DNA of 64,000 bases from Flavimaricola sp. Lineage in GTDB: Bacteria; Pseudomonadota; Alphaproteobacteria; Rhodobacterales; Rhodobacteraceae. A model generated the notes under the pieces. The model was not told the origin of the DNA. It saw nothing but the letters and a program-made list of their open reading frames with translations, and made no database searches. Below, piece after piece: positions 28,026-37,001 of this stretch. The DNA lies in NCBI GenBank assembly GCA_029255105.1, contig JAQWWH010000013.1, positions 1 through 64,000 of the forward strand. Direction: 5' to 3'. The position numbers and the translations under genes were made by a program. Within the stretch, counting starts at the first letter, position 1. Each line of letters opens with the position of its first letter.

Positions 28026-29568
28026 GGTCCTCAAGGCCCGCGTCGCTAAGGCCGCATTGGGTCCGGATGCACAGGAAACCGGAACCGTGGTCGAGGTGGC
28101 CGATGGTCTGGCCTATGTCGCAGGCCTGCCCGGTGCCCGTCTGGGCGAAGTTCTTGAGTTCCAGACCGGCGCCCGCGGCTTTGTCCTCAACCTCGAAGAG
28201 ACTGAGTTGCAGGCTGCCTTCCTCGATCCAATGACGGGGGTTGAGGCAGGGGGCGAGGTCTCGCGTAGCGGGCACCTTTTGCGGGTGCCTGTGGGGGACG
28301 GGCTTCTGGGGCGTGTCGTCGATCCGCTAGGCCGTCCCCTGGACGAGCTTGGGCCGGTCGTCAGCGACCAGATGCTGGAAACAGAGCGGCCGGGTCCGGC
28401 CATCCTCGACCGTGATTTCGTGACCGAACCTGTCGCGACCGGCATGCTTGTCATTGACGCCCTCTTTGCCATCGGGCGCGGTCAGCGCGAGCTGATTATC
28501 GGCGAGCGGGGCACCGGCAAGACCGCCATTGCGGTGGATGCCATGCTGAACCAAAAAGACAGCGACATCACCTGCATCTATGTCGCCATTGGCCAGCGCA
28601 GCACCGCCGTGCGCCAGGTCATCGAGGCGGTTCGCGACCGGGGCGCCTTTGACCGGGCGATCTTTGTCGTGGCCCCCGCCTCGTCCGAGCCGGGGTTGCG
28701 ATGGCTTGCCCCCTTTGCCGCCACCTCGATGGCCGAGCATATTCGCGATGCGGGCGGCCATGCCCTGATTGTCTATGACGATCTGACCCAACATGCCGCC
28801 GTGCACCGTGAGCTGGCCCTTCTGTCGGGCCAGCCACCGGGACGCGAAGCCTATCCGGGCGATATCTTCTACCTGCACGCCCGGCTTCTGGAACGGTCCG
28901 CCAAGATGTCACAGGACCGGGGCGGCGGCTCCCTGACGGCGCTGCCCATCGCCGAGATCGAGGGCGAGGACCTGTCGGCCTATATCCCGACCAACCTTAT
29001 CTCGATCTCGGACGGGCAGATCGTGACCTCGACCACGCTTTTTGCCGCCAACCAGCGCCCGGCAGTCGATATTGGTTTGTCCGTCAGCCGGGTCGGCGGC
29101 AAGGCCCAGCCTAGCGCACTCAAGGCCGTAGCGGGTCGCGTGCGCCTTGATTATGCGCAATACCTTGAGATGAAGGTGTTTTCTCGGTTTGGGGGTTTTG
29201 GCGACAAGGCGATGAAGCGGCGGCTCGCGCGGGGAGAGCGGATCGCGGCGCTTTTGGTGCAATCGCGGTTTTCGCCGCTGGCGACGACGACCCAGATCGC
29301 CTTGCTTGCCGCCCTTGCCGACGGGGTGCTGGACGAACTCGATGTCACATTGATCCCGGCCATGAAGGCCACACTCGACAAGGCGGTCCGGGCCGATCCT
29401 GATCTTGCGACACTTGCGGCTCAGTCGGACGAGACAGATGCACGACAACGCAAGGCCCTGATTGCCCTAGTCCGTCATGCCATCGACCAGCTTGATCCTG
29501 ATCCGGCTCACACCGATCCGGCTGGCCCCGATGAGCCTGAGCCACCGACGGCAGCGGACCCGTCATGA
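28003..29568 (+). CDS. atpA: N-ATPase F1 subunit alpha
   Basis: 521-residue non-catalytic alpha subunit with the P-loop GERGTGKTAIAVDA, the N-terminal barrel (TGTVVEVADGLAYVAGLP) and the adenine/arginine-finger region including IPTNLISISDGQI. Start chosen at MTTDPGLEVL, inside the end of atpF; an earlier in-frame start would lengthen that overlap to 77 bp. The C-terminal tail beyond residue ~495 is Asp/Pro-rich (DPDPAHTDPAGPDEPEPP), an unusual acidic extension. It overlaps atpG by 4 bp. Confidence 0.93.
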   Translation: MTTDPGLEVLKARVAKAALGPDAQETGTVVEVADGLAYVAGLPGARLGEVLEFQTGARGFVLNLEETELQAAFLDPMTGVEAGGEVSRSGHLLRVPVGDGLLGRVVDPLGRPLDELGPVVSDQMLETERPGPAILDRDFVTEPVATGMLVIDALFAIGRGQRELIIGERGTGKTAIAVDAMLNQKDSDITCIYVAIGQRSTAVRQVIEAVRDRGAFDRAIFVVAPASSEPGLRWLAPFAATSMAEHIRDAGGHALIVYDDLTQHAAVHRELALLSGQPPGREAYPGDIFYLHARLLERSAKMSQDRGGGSLTALPIAEIEGEDLSAYIPTNLISISDGQIVTSTTLFAANQRPAVDIGLSVSRVGGKAQPSALKAVAGRVRLDYAQYLEMKVFSRFGGFGDKAMKRRLARGERIAALLVQSRFSPLATTTQIALLAALADGVLDELDVTLIPAMKATLDKAVRADPDLATLAAQSDETDARQRKALIALVRHAIDQLDPDPAHTDPAGPDEPEPPTAADPS

Positions 29569-30458
29569 CCCGCCCCGAGGACATCAAGAAGCGGATCGGC
29601 AATATCCGCGACATCGAAAGCATCGTCACAACGCTGCGCGCCATGTCAGTGCTGCATCAGCAAGAGGCCCGGACCCATCTGGTGGCGATCCGGTCGCAGG
29701 CCGCGACGGTGGCGGGCGCGCTGGCGTCGGTGCTGTCTGCCGGGACACCGCCGCGTCAGTCCTTGACCAGCGGCCCCGACGGGTCCGACGACGGTATGAC
29801 GATCGTGGTCGGGGTCGCGCAGGGGTTTTCCGGCGCCTTCGCCGGGCAGATTGCCGAGGCCGCAATGGCCGAGGCAGCGGCCGGTCGCCGCCTGCTTGTC
29901 GTCGGGAGCCGGACGCTTGCAACGCTGGCCGAAGCCGGCGTCTCACAGCTTTGGTCGTCCGAGCTGCCGCCGCGCCCGGCCAATGTCCCTCCGCTGGCCA
30001 GCCAGCTTGCCGATGCCCTGTTCAGCCTGCTGGCAAAGTCTGTTGAAACAAGCGTCACGATCCTTTTTGGCGATCCCGACAGCCCCGGTCAGCCGGTGAT
30101 CGAGCGCAGTCTCTTTCCCTTTGACTTTCGGCGCTTTCCGGCCACTGGCGCCGCCTTGCCCCTGACGACGATGTCGCCCGACCGGCTGGTTTCCGCCCTT
30201 GCCGCCGAATATGTGTTCACCGAGTTGTGCGAGGCTTTGATGCTGGGGTTCGCCGCTGAGGATGCCGCACGGGTCGCCGCCATGTCGCGGGCCCAGACCA
30301 ACGTCAAGAAGATCCGGGCGGAGCTGACAGCAACCTACCAGCGAGCCCGACAAGAGCAGACCACGACCGAGATTGTAGAGCTGTCCGCAGCCAATCTCCA
30401 AAACCGTTCGGGCAGAGGCCGCGCCCCCGCCGCCCGGCTGCGAAGCCCAGCCCGCTGA
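29565..30458 (+). CDS. atpG: N-ATPase F1 subunit gamma
   Basis: 297-residue central-shaft subunit. The N-terminal helix has DIKKRIGNIRDIESIVTTLRAMS, equivalent to the conserved IKxRIxSIxxTxKITKAM start, and the C-terminal helix reads EYVFTELCEALMLGFAAEDAARVAAM with RAQTNVKKI. The Rossmann-like middle is present. It is the last gene of the nine-gene N-ATPase operon, which has no separate delta gene. The tail is Arg- and Ala-rich. The next 39 bp lead to an FNR-type box of the hydrogenase operon. Confidence 0.9.
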   Translation: MTRPEDIKKRIGNIRDIESIVTTLRAMSVLHQQEARTHLVAIRSQAATVAGALASVLSAGTPPRQSLTSGPDGSDDGMTIVVGVAQGFSGAFAGQIAEAAMAEAAAGRRLLVVGSRTLATLAEAGVSQLWSSELPPRPANVPPLASQLADALFSLLAKSVETSVTILFGDPDSPGQPVIERSLFPFDFRRFPATGAALPLTTMSPDRLVSALAAEYVFTELCEALMLGFAAEDAARVAAMSRAQTNVKKIRAELTATYQRARQEQTTTEIVELSAANLQNRSGRGRAPAARLRSPAR

Positions 30459-30497
30459 AGCCTGGCCCTCATGCGCCCAGCGCCTGATTTGTCCCGC

Positions 30498-30511
30498 TTG
30501 ATATGGGTCAA
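30498..30511. promoter_or_regulatory. FNR-type box upstream of the hydrogenase operon
   Basis: TTGAT-ATGG-GTCAA matches the FNR/CRP-family consensus TTGAT-N4-ATCAA with one change that keeps dyad symmetry (TTGAY/RTCAA). It is centred 88 bp upstream of the first hydrogenase gene, which allows a class II promoter with its -10 near 30525-30540. Control by an Fnr-type regulator is inferred. Confidence 0.7.
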
Positions 30512-30543
30512 GTCCGGCGCGGCGAAAATATGCAGACTGGTCC

Positions 30544-30579
30544 CTGCGCAAACCGCCCCAAAACGCAGGATTTGCGCAG
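30544..30579. promoter_or_regulatory. 9-bp inverted repeat in the hydrogenase leader
   Basis: CTGCGCAAA (30544-30552) and TTTGCGCAG (30571-30579) are perfect complements around an 18-base spacer and end 13 bases before the hydB start codon. It may be a second operator or a leader hairpin affecting ribosome access. No known binding motif is recognised. Confidence 0.5.
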
Positions 30580-30592
30580 CAAGGGCAGTGAT

Positions 30593-31720
30593 ATGACCAA
30601 AGGCCAGACCACTCATGGCATCTTGAAGGACCCGACCCTTCTGGTCGCGGCGCTGATGGCCGACGGCTGGCGGGTCATCGGGCCAAAGGTGCGTGATCAG
30701 GCCATCGTCTACGAGGTTCTGGATCAACCAGACGACTTGCCTCGCGGTCTGACAGATTCCCAAAGCGGGGGGCTCTACAGGCTGGAGGCCGGACAACCCG
30801 AGCGTTGGTTCGATTATGTCGTAGGCCCGCATAGCTGGAAGAAATGGCTGTTTCCCGCCCGCCAGAAACTCTGGACCGCGACCCGCCTGGCCGACGCCGG
30901 TTTTGAGATCGAGGTTTCAGCCATTGACTGGCCCAAGACCGTCTTTTTCGGGGTGCGCGCCTGCGAAATCGCCGCAATGACCGTGCAGGACCGGGTCTTT
31001 GACAACGGTATGTTTCGTGACGCCGCCTATGCGGCCCGCCGGGCCGATACCCTGATCGTGGCGGTGCAATGCGCCCGGTCTGCCGAGACCTGCTTTTGCG
31101 CCTCGATGAACACCGGGCCGGGGGTCGATGAGGGGTATGACATCGCATTGACCGAACTTGCCGGGATCTCGGGCGAAATCCTTGTGACCGCTGGCAGCGA
31201 CCGGGGCCGGGCCATCCTCGCGCCCCTTGCCCTGCCCTCTGCAACCGATGGACAGATCGCGGCCGGGCCGGCCACAACCGCCGCCGCTGCGGCCAGCCAA
31301 AGCCGGGCAATGGTCCCCGACATCGCCCGCGTCCTGCGCGAGGGACTGGACCACACCAATTGGGAGGTCGTGGCAGATGCCTGCCTGTCCTGCGGAAACT
31401 GCACCCTCGCCTGCCCGACCTGTTTTTGTTCGGACGTCGAGGATGTCAGCGATCTGTCCGGTGACCATGCCGAACGATGGCGGTCTTGGGATAGCTGCTT
31501 TTCCACCGACTTCAGCTATGTCCACGGCGGGGCTGTGCGCCGGTCGCCCAAGTCGCAGTATCGCCAATGGATGACGCACAAACTTTCCACCTGGCACGAT
31601 CAGTTCGAGATGTCTGGCTGCGTCGGTTGCGGGCGCTGCATCACCTGGTGCCCCGTCGGCATCGACATCACCCGGGAGGCCGGGACCTTTGCCGCCCACC
31701 CCCACCCTGCGGAGACTTGA
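30593..31720 (+). CDS. hydB: Group 3b hydrogenase iron-sulfur subunit beta
   Basis: 375-residue electron-transfer subunit of an NAD(P)-linked (sulf)hydrogenase. Two ferredoxin-like clusters are clear: [16 protein letters not shown] near residue 265-280 and [17 protein letters not shown] near 343-359. An intermediate Cys-rich stretch, [18 protein letters not shown], is also typical of this family. Start chosen at MTKGQTTHG, downstream of the FNR box, although the frame is open 30 codons earlier. It passes electrons between the small subunit and the flavoprotein subunit. First gene of the hydrogenase/hyp transcript. Confidence 0.88.
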   Translation: MTKGQTTHGILKDPTLLVAALMADGWRVIGPKVRDQAIVYEVLDQPDDLPRGLTDSQSGGLYRLEAGQPERWFDYVVGPHSWKKWLFPARQKLWTATRLADAGFEIEVSAIDWPKTVFFGVRACEIAAMTVQDRVFDNGMFRDAAYAARRADTLIVAVQCARSAETCFCASMNTGPGVDEGYDIALTELAGISGEILVTAGSDRGRAILAPLALPSATDGQIAAGPATTAAAAASQSRAMVPDIARVLREGLDHTNWEVVADACLSCGNCTLACPTCFCSDVEDVSDLSGDHAERWRSWDSCFSTDFSYVHGGAVRRSPKSQYRQWMTHKLSTWHDQFEMSGCVGCGRCITWCPVGIDITREAGTFAAHPHPAET

Positions 31721-31723
31721 CGG

Positions 31724-32194
31724 ATGCAGACACACGGTTTTGAAGAGATCCTGTCCCGGCACCCGGTATTTGCGGGGTTCGATGGCGACACCCTCAGCCT
31801 TATGGCGGGCTGCGCGCGCAACGAACACGTTCAGGCCGGGGCCATCGTCTATTTCGAAGGCGACCCCGCCGACAGGATGTACCTGATCCGTCATGGCGAT
31901 GTCGCCGTCGAGATCGGCACGCCAGAGCGCAACCCCATCATCGTCGAGACGCTCCACCCCGATGACATTCTAGGCTGGTCCTGGATGGTGCCCCCCTACA
32001 GGCACATGTCGCAAGCCCGCGCCACGACAGACCTGCGGGTGGTCAGCCTTGATGGCGCCTGCCTGCGCCGGAAATGCGACGACAACCCCGCCCTTGGCTA
32101 CATGATGTTCAAGCATCTTCTGCCCCATATGGCCCAGCGCGTCCGGGCGCTGCGGCTTCAGGTGCTTGACCTTTACGGGACGGCGTCGTCGTGA
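31724..32194 (+). CDS. Cyclic-nucleotide-binding-domain protein without HTH
   Basis: 156-residue single cNMP-binding (Crp-like sensor) domain, with no DNA-binding helix-turn-helix. The beta-roll pattern [20 protein letters not shown] is clear. In the phosphate-binding cassette the usual Gly-Glu is replaced by [11 protein letters not shown] (residues 83-93), while ARAT follows later; cAMP binding by the standard route is therefore doubtful. It lies between hydB and hydG, 3 bp after the first and overlapping the second by 4 bp, so it is cotranslated with the enzyme. It may be an allosteric or assembly partner of the hydrogenase. Confidence 0.85.
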   Translation: MQTHGFEEILSRHPVFAGFDGDTLSLMAGCARNEHVQAGAIVYFEGDPADRMYLIRHGDVAVEIGTPERNPIIVETLHPDDILGWSWMVPPYRHMSQARATTDLRVVSLDGACLRRKCDDNPALGYMMFKHLLPHMAQRVRALRLQVLDLYGTASS

Positions 32195-33045
32195 CGGTGC
32201 AACCCGCTTCCCTTGCTGCGGACCCGATGGTCCCGCGCCGGTTCCGCGTTGACCGCGCCTGGTCCGAGATTGACGGGGTGAGGTCGATGGAGTTGCGACC
32301 GCTTGATAGCGGTCCCGTCGCCTTTGAGCCGGGGCAGTTCAACATGCTCTATGCCTTTGGCGTGGGCGAAATCGCGGTGTCGCTCTCGGGCGATGCAGCC
32401 CAGCGCGACCGACTGGTCCATACCACCCGCGCGGTCGGGGAGGTGTCGCGCGCGATCACCCAGCTAAACGAAGGCGACATGGTCGGGGTGCGCGGTCCCT
32501 TCGGCACTGCCTGGCCAATTGCCAGACAAACCGGGCGGCATGCGGTCTTTGTGGCCGGGGGACTTGGCCTCGCCCCCCTGCGTCCGGCCATCTATCACGT
32601 TTTGGCCAACCGGGCAGACTTTGCCGGCCTGACGCTGATTTACGGGGCCCGGTCGCCGCAGGACCTACTCTATGCCGACGAAGTCGCCCGGTGGAAGTCG
32701 CGCTTTGACGTCGAGATCGAGGTGACGGTTGATCATGCCGCCCCCGGCTGGACCGGGCGCGTAGGCGTTGTCACCACGGTCATAGACCGGGCGCTGGCGG
32801 GGGTCGACCCTGCCCTGGTCTCGGCCTTTCTGTGTGGGCCGGAAATCATGATGCGCTACGGGGTCATGTCGCTCGAGGCGGCGGGAGTGGGGCAAGACCG
32901 GATCTGGGTCTCGCTTGAACGGAACATGAAATGCGCCATCGGCTTTTGCGGGCATTGCCAGTTCGGCCCCACCTTTGTCTGCCGCGACGGTCCGGTCTAC
33001 CGGCACGACCAGATCGCCCACCTCATCAACAAGAGCGAGGTCTGA
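32191..33045 (+). CDS. hydG: Group 3b hydrogenase flavoprotein subunit gamma
   Basis: 284-residue FAD/NAD(P)-binding reductase subunit, similar to dihydroorotate dehydrogenase electron-transfer and sulfide dehydrogenase subunits. The FAD-binding barrel includes [16 protein letters not shown], the pyridine-nucleotide domain begins [20 protein letters not shown], and a C-terminal 2Fe-2S site is [17 protein letters not shown]. The start is GTG overlapping the previous stop (GTGA). It exchanges electrons between NAD(P)H and the iron-sulfur chain. Confidence 0.88.
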   Translation: MTVQPASLAADPMVPRRFRVDRAWSEIDGVRSMELRPLDSGPVAFEPGQFNMLYAFGVGEIAVSLSGDAAQRDRLVHTTRAVGEVSRAITQLNEGDMVGVRGPFGTAWPIARQTGRHAVFVAGGLGLAPLRPAIYHVLANRADFAGLTLIYGARSPQDLLYADEVARWKSRFDVEIEVTVDHAAPGWTGRVGVVTTVIDRALAGVDPALVSAFLCGPEIMMRYGVMSLEAAGVGQDRIWVSLERNMKCAIGFCGHCQFGPTFVCRDGPVYRHDQIAHLINKSEV

Positions 33046-33047
33046 GC

Positions 33048-33815
33048 ATGGCCAACCCAAAGCTTGCCGTCTGGAAATTTTCGTCCTGCGACGGCTGTCA
33101 GTTGACCCTTCTGGACTGCGAGGACGAGCTTTTGGAGATCGCGGGCAAGCTCGACATCGCGCAGTTCCTTGAGGCGTCCAGCGCGGTAACCGAAGGCCCC
33201 TATGACATTTCGCTGGTCGAAGGGTCCATCACCACGCCCCACGATGTAAAGCGGATCAAGGAGGTCCGCGCCCAGTCGCGGGTTCTGATCAGCATCGGTG
33301 CCTGCGCCACGGCGGGCGGCATCCAGGCGCTGCGCAACTTTGCCGATGTGGCGGCCTTTGCGAACCGGGTCTACGCCAGGCCCGAGTATATCGACACACT
33401 GGCCACCTCGACCCCGATCTCGGCGCATGTGGCGGTCGATTTCGAACTGCGCGGCTGTCCTGTGTCCAAGCATCAACTGCTTGAGCTGATCACCGCTACG
33501 CTGGCGGCGCGCAAGCCTCATGTGCCAACCACCTCGCAATGCACAGAATGCAAGGCGGCGGGAACCGTCTGTGTGATGGTGGCGCAGGGCATTCCTTGCC
33601 TTGGCCCAGTGACACAGGCGGGCTGTGGCAACCTTTGCCCGTCACATGGGCGGGGCTGCTACGGCTGTTTCGGGCCAAAGCTGAACCCCAATGCCCCGGC
33701 CCTGAGCCTGCAACTGGCCGACCTTGGCCTGACGCCGCCCCAATTGCGCGACCTTTACCACAGCTACAACGCCGCCGCGCCGGCCTTTGATACCGAGGGG
33801 CGGACCCATGACTGA
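33048..33815 (+). CDS. hydD: [NiFe] hydrogenase small subunit, group 3b-like
   Basis: 255-residue small subunit without a Tat signal, hence cytoplasmic. It begins with the proximal-cluster motif [12 protein letters not shown], then [22 protein letters not shown], and the cluster cysteines in [30 protein letters not shown] and GCYGCFGP. This pattern matches delta subunits of bidirectional NADP-linked hydrogenases. Start chosen at MANPKLAVW with GAGC upstream, 2 bp after hydG. It overlaps the large subunit gene by 8 bp. Confidence 0.92.
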   Translation: MANPKLAVWKFSSCDGCQLTLLDCEDELLEIAGKLDIAQFLEASSAVTEGPYDISLVEGSITTPHDVKRIKEVRAQSRVLISIGACATAGGIQALRNFADVAAFANRVYARPEYIDTLATSTPISAHVAVDFELRGCPVSKHQLLELITATLAARKPHVPTTSQCTECKAAGTVCVMVAQGIPCLGPVTQAGCGNLCPSHGRGCYGCFGPKLNPNAPALSLQLADLGLTPPQLRDLYHSYNAAAPAFDTEGRTHD

Positions 33816-35097
33816 GCGGATCATCCAGGTCGATGCCCTTGCCCGGGTCGAAGGGGAAGGTGCGCTTTATGTGCGGATGAAGGGTGACACGGTCGAAAAG
33901 GTCGAATTCCGCATCTTTGAGCCGCCCCGCTTTTTCGAGGCCTTTCTCGAAGGCCGCGACGCGCTTGAGACGCCTGACATCACCTCGCGCATCTGTGGCA
34001 TCTGCCCCATCGCCTATATCATGGGGGCCTGCCAGGCGATCGAGATGGCATGGGGCCTTGAGGTCACCCCCGAGATCGCGGCCCTGCGCCGCCTTATCTA
34101 TTGCGGCGAATGGATCCAGAGCCATACGCTACATGCCGTCATGTTGCATGCCCCCGACTTTCTCGGCCTGCATGACGCAATCCAGATCGCGCAGGCCCAA
34201 CCCGATCTGGTGCGCCAGGCGCTGCGCCTCAAGAAGCTGGGCAATACCATCATGGAGGTGGTGGGTGGCCGCGCCGTGCATCCGGTCAACACCCGGATCG
34301 GAGGGTTCTACAAAGCGCCTGACCCCGAAGCCATCCGGGCAATGATCCCCGAGCTTGACTGGGGGGCCGAGGCCGCAAGGGCGCTGGTGCTGGCCTTTGC
34401 AAAGTTCGACTTTCCGCAAGACGGGACAGACTACACCTTTGTCTCTCTTGTCGATCGGGATCGCTACCCTATCCTGCAAGGGCGGATCGGATCGAACCGG
34501 GGTCTGGATATCGACGTCACCCGCTTTAACGACCACTTTGCCGAAACCCATGTAAGCCATTCCAACGCCTTGCAGGGCCGGATGCGGGACGGGTCTGCCT
34601 ATCTGGTTGGGCCACTGGCACGCTATGCCAACAACTACGACACTTTGGGCCCGACCGTTCAGGCCACCGCGCGCGAGGCGGGCCTTGGCCGGGTCGTGAC
34701 CAACCCTTTCCAGTCCATCCTCGTCCGCCTGATCGAGGTTCAATATGCCTGCGAAGAGGCCGCCCGCCTCGCCCGTGCCTATGTGCCGCCGGTGCCCGGC
34801 CATATCGACACCCCGCCACGTGCCGGGGTTGGCCACGGCATCACCGAGGCCCCACGAGGTATCTGCTACCACCGCTACGAGACCGATGCCGACGGGCGCA
34901 TCATGGCCGCCCAGATCGTGCCCCCCACGTCGCAGAACCAACCCCAGATCGAAGAGGACCTGACCCGCGTCGTCACGGCCAACCGTCATCTGTCGGATGC
35001 CGACCTCAAATGCCGGTGCGAACAGACGATCCGCAACTATGACCCCTGCATTTCCTGTGCGACCCATTTCCTGAAGCTGAGGGTAGACCGTGACTGA
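33808..35097 (+). CDS. hydA: [NiFe] hydrogenase large subunit, group 3b-like
   Basis: 429-residue catalytic subunit. The two cysteine pairs that bind the NiFe(CN)2CO site are present: RICGICP near residues 61-67 and [10 protein letters not shown] at the C-terminus. The nine-residue tail FLKLRVDRD after His is the likely peptide removed by the maturation protease encoded next. The short length and sequence around [11 protein letters not shown] fit the cytoplasmic group 3b. It starts inside the end of the small subunit gene and overlaps the protease gene by 8 bp. It should catalyse H2 oxidation or evolution coupled to NAD(P). Confidence 0.93.
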   Translation: MTERIIQVDALARVEGEGALYVRMKGDTVEKVEFRIFEPPRFFEAFLEGRDALETPDITSRICGICPIAYIMGACQAIEMAWGLEVTPEIAALRRLIYCGEWIQSHTLHAVMLHAPDFLGLHDAIQIAQAQPDLVRQALRLKKLGNTIMEVVGGRAVHPVNTRIGGFYKAPDPEAIRAMIPELDWGAEAARALVLAFAKFDFPQDGTDYTFVSLVDRDRYPILQGRIGSNRGLDIDVTRFNDHFAETHVSHSNALQGRMRDGSAYLVGPLARYANNYDTLGPTVQATAREAGLGRVVTNPFQSILVRLIEVQYACEEAARLARAYVPPVPGHIDTPPRAGVGHGITEAPRGICYHRYETDADGRIMAAQIVPPTSQNQPQIEEDLTRVVTANRHLSDADLKCRCEQTIRNYDPCISCATHFLKLRVDRD

Positions 35098-35569
35098 TCA
35101 ATCTTCTTACCCCCCACTGATTGTGGGCATCGGGAACCCGTTTCGCCACGATGACGGGGTCGGCCCCTGGGTGGCCCAACGGCTGGCACAGGCAGGGCTA
35201 GAGACGACCGAGCATGCCGGCGACGGGACGGGCCTTCTGGACCTGTTCCTGACGCGCCCCAACCTTATCCTTGTCGACGCCACTCGCAGCCGCCAGCCGC
35301 CGGGGACATACGTCTGTCTTGATGCGGGAAAAGGGCCTGTGCAGGCCGACCTGTTTCACTACTCGACCCATCGGTTCGGTCTGGCCGAAGCGGTGGAAAC
35401 CGCCCGCGCCCTCGGCCTGTTGCCCCGCCGTCTGATCATCCATGGGATCGAAGGCCAGAACTTCGGGCAAGGTCACGGCCTGTCCAAGGTCGTGGAAACG
35501 GCGGCCGAGGCCTTGGTTGACCGCCTTGGCGCGCCTACCCCCGCCCCGCCCAAGGGGGGACCCGCCTAA
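35090..35569 (+). CDS. Hydrogenase maturation protease (HycI/HyaD type)
   Basis: 159-residue endopeptidase that trims the C-terminus of the nickel-loaded large subunit. The family start is visible: VGIGNPFRHDDGVGPWVA, whose Asp is a nickel-sensing ligand, followed by DATRS and a His at IHGIEGQNF. The GTG start lies within the end of hydA, and the TAA stop overlaps the hypC ATG. Its target is expected to be the DPCxxCxxH tail of the preceding gene. Confidence 0.88.
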   Translation: MTDQSSYPPLIVGIGNPFRHDDGVGPWVAQRLAQAGLETTEHAGDGTGLLDLFLTRPNLILVDATRSRQPPGTYVCLDAGKGPVQADLFHYSTHRFGLAEAVETARALGLLPRRLIIHGIEGQNFGQGHGLSKVVETAAEALVDRLGAPTPAPPKGGPA

Positions 35570-35814
35570 TGTGCCTTGCTGTCCCGATGCAGATCACCGC
35601 CATCGACGGCCATATGGCCAGATGCGAGGCCAAGGGGATTGGCCGGTCGGTCAGCCTGTTCCTTTTGCAGCATGAGCCGGTCGTGGTGGGCGATCATGTG
35701 GTGGTCCATGTCGGCTATGCCATCCAGAAGGTCACGGCAGGCGATGCCGCACGGGCGTGGGACATCTATGACGCCATGTTCCGCGACGCGGTGGAAGGTA
35801 CGCCCGATGCATGA
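35569..35814 (+). CDS. hypC: Hydrogenase maturation chaperone HypC
   Basis: 81-residue chaperone of the HypC/HybG/HupF family, recognised by the N-terminal MCLAVPMQI, whose Cys2 contacts the iron of the Fe(CN)2CO precursor, and by VVVGDHVVVHVGYAIQKV. It carries the ligand-bearing iron from HypD to the large subunit. It starts in a TAATG overlap with the protease gene and overlaps hypA by 8 bp. Confidence 0.94.
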   Translation: MCLAVPMQITAIDGHMARCEAKGIGRSVSLFLLQHEPVVVGDHVVVHVGYAIQKVTAGDAARAWDIYDAMFRDAVEGTPDA

Positions 35815-36220
35815 ACTGTCGATCTGTCAAAGCCTGTTGAAAGAGGTGGCCCGCGCCATCGCAAACCAGTCCGAGGTGCAATCCAAGGCCGTCGTGACGG
35901 CGGTTGACATCGCCCTTGGCCCCCTGTCGGGAGTGGATCCCGGCCAGCTTTTGCGTGCGTTTGAACTTGCCCGCTGGGGCACATTGGCAGAGACCGCCGT
36001 GTTGCGGATCGAACCTGTCCCCGTCACCGTCTGGTGTGCGGAGTGCGAGACGGAAAGCACGGTCCCGCCAAACGCCCTTGTCTGCAGCATGTGCGGAACC
36101 TGGCGGGTCAGCCTGCGATCGGGGGCGGACCTGTCGCTTCGCTCTGTCACCCTGTCCGACCCTGACGGCCCTGCGCCCAAGGAAGGGACCTGCCCCGAGG
36201 AGAAAGCCGATGTGTACTGA
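35807..36220 (+). CDS. hypA: Hydrogenase nickel insertion protein HypA
   Basis: 137-residue nickel chaperone. The nickel-binding N-terminus is MHELSICQ, with His2 essential in the family. The zinc site is formed by CAEC (near 81-84) and CSMC (near 97-100). The C-terminal ~25 residues beyond the usual end are Asp/Pro/Glu-rich (DPDGPAPKEGTCPEE). It overlaps hypC and hypB (8 and 11 bp), so the set is translationally linked. It works with HypB to load Ni2+. Confidence 0.93.
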   Translation: MHELSICQSLLKEVARAIANQSEVQSKAVVTAVDIALGPLSGVDPGQLLRAFELARWGTLAETAVLRIEPVPVTVWCAECETESTVPPNALVCSMCGTWRVSLRSGADLSLRSVTLSDPDGPAPKEGTCPEEKADVY

Positions 36221-37001
36221 GTGCGGATGCCCCTTTCCCCCCGGCATGGTCAAGATCACCACCGCCGCGCAAAAGGCGGTCAATCTTGTGGCACCCCCCC
36301 ATACGCTGGAACTGCACACCAGCCTTATGCGGGCCAACGTTGAAACCGCAGCCCATAACCGCGCCCATTTCGCCTGGGCCGATGTTCTCGTCATCAACCT
36401 CATGTCCGCGCCAGGGTCGGGCAAGACCAGCCTTCTGGAGGCGACGATCGAAGCCCTTGGCAACCGCGTCCGGATCGGTGTCATAGAAGGCGACCTTGAA
36501 ACCGAGAATGACGCCGCCCGCATCCGCGCCAAAGGCGTGCCAGCGGTCCAGATCACCACCGGGCAAGCCTGCCACCTGGATGCGACCATGATCCACGGCG
36601 CTCTGCACCAACTGGACCTGTCCCAGATTGACCTCTTGTTCATCGAGAATGTGGGCAACCTGGTCTGCCCTGCCGGGTTCGACCTTGGACAAGACGCAAA
36701 TGTCGTCCTGTTGTCGGTGACCGAGGGCGACGACAAGCCGTCGAAATACCCGGTGATGTTTCGGGCCGCCGACCTTGTCCTCCTGACCAAGGCCGATCTG
36801 GCGCCGCATATGGACGACTTTTCCCTCGACCGGGCGACGAGCAACATCCGGCGGCTGGCGAATGATGCGCCGGTTCATGCCGTCTCGGCCCGCCGGCCGA
36901 ACAGCCTGACCCAGGGTTTGACCCCGGGTCTGACTCCCTGGCTTGACTGGTTGGAAGGCGAATTGGACCGCCGCTCCTTTCCGATGGAAGACACCCCTTG
37001 A
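36210..37001 (+). CDS. hypB: Hydrogenase nickel incorporation GTPase HypB
   Basis: 263-residue GTPase of the SIMIBI class. The N-terminus carries a CTECGC metal motif; the P-loop is SAPGSGKTSLL, and the base-recognition motif appears as LTKADL. No long histidine stretch is present, so nickel storage is not indicated. It starts inside the end of hypA and overlaps hypD by 4 bp (TTGA). It delivers nickel to the large subunit together with HypA. Confidence 0.94.
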   Translation: MCTECGCPFPPGMVKITTAAQKAVNLVAPPHTLELHTSLMRANVETAAHNRAHFAWADVLVINLMSAPGSGKTSLLEATIEALGNRVRIGVIEGDLETENDAARIRAKGVPAVQITTGQACHLDATMIHGALHQLDLSQIDLLFIENVGNLVCPAGFDLGQDANVVLLSVTEGDDKPSKYPVMFRAADLVLLTKADLAPHMDDFSLDRATSNIRRLANDAPVHAVSARRPNSLTQGLTPGLTPWLDWLEGELDRRSFPMEDTP

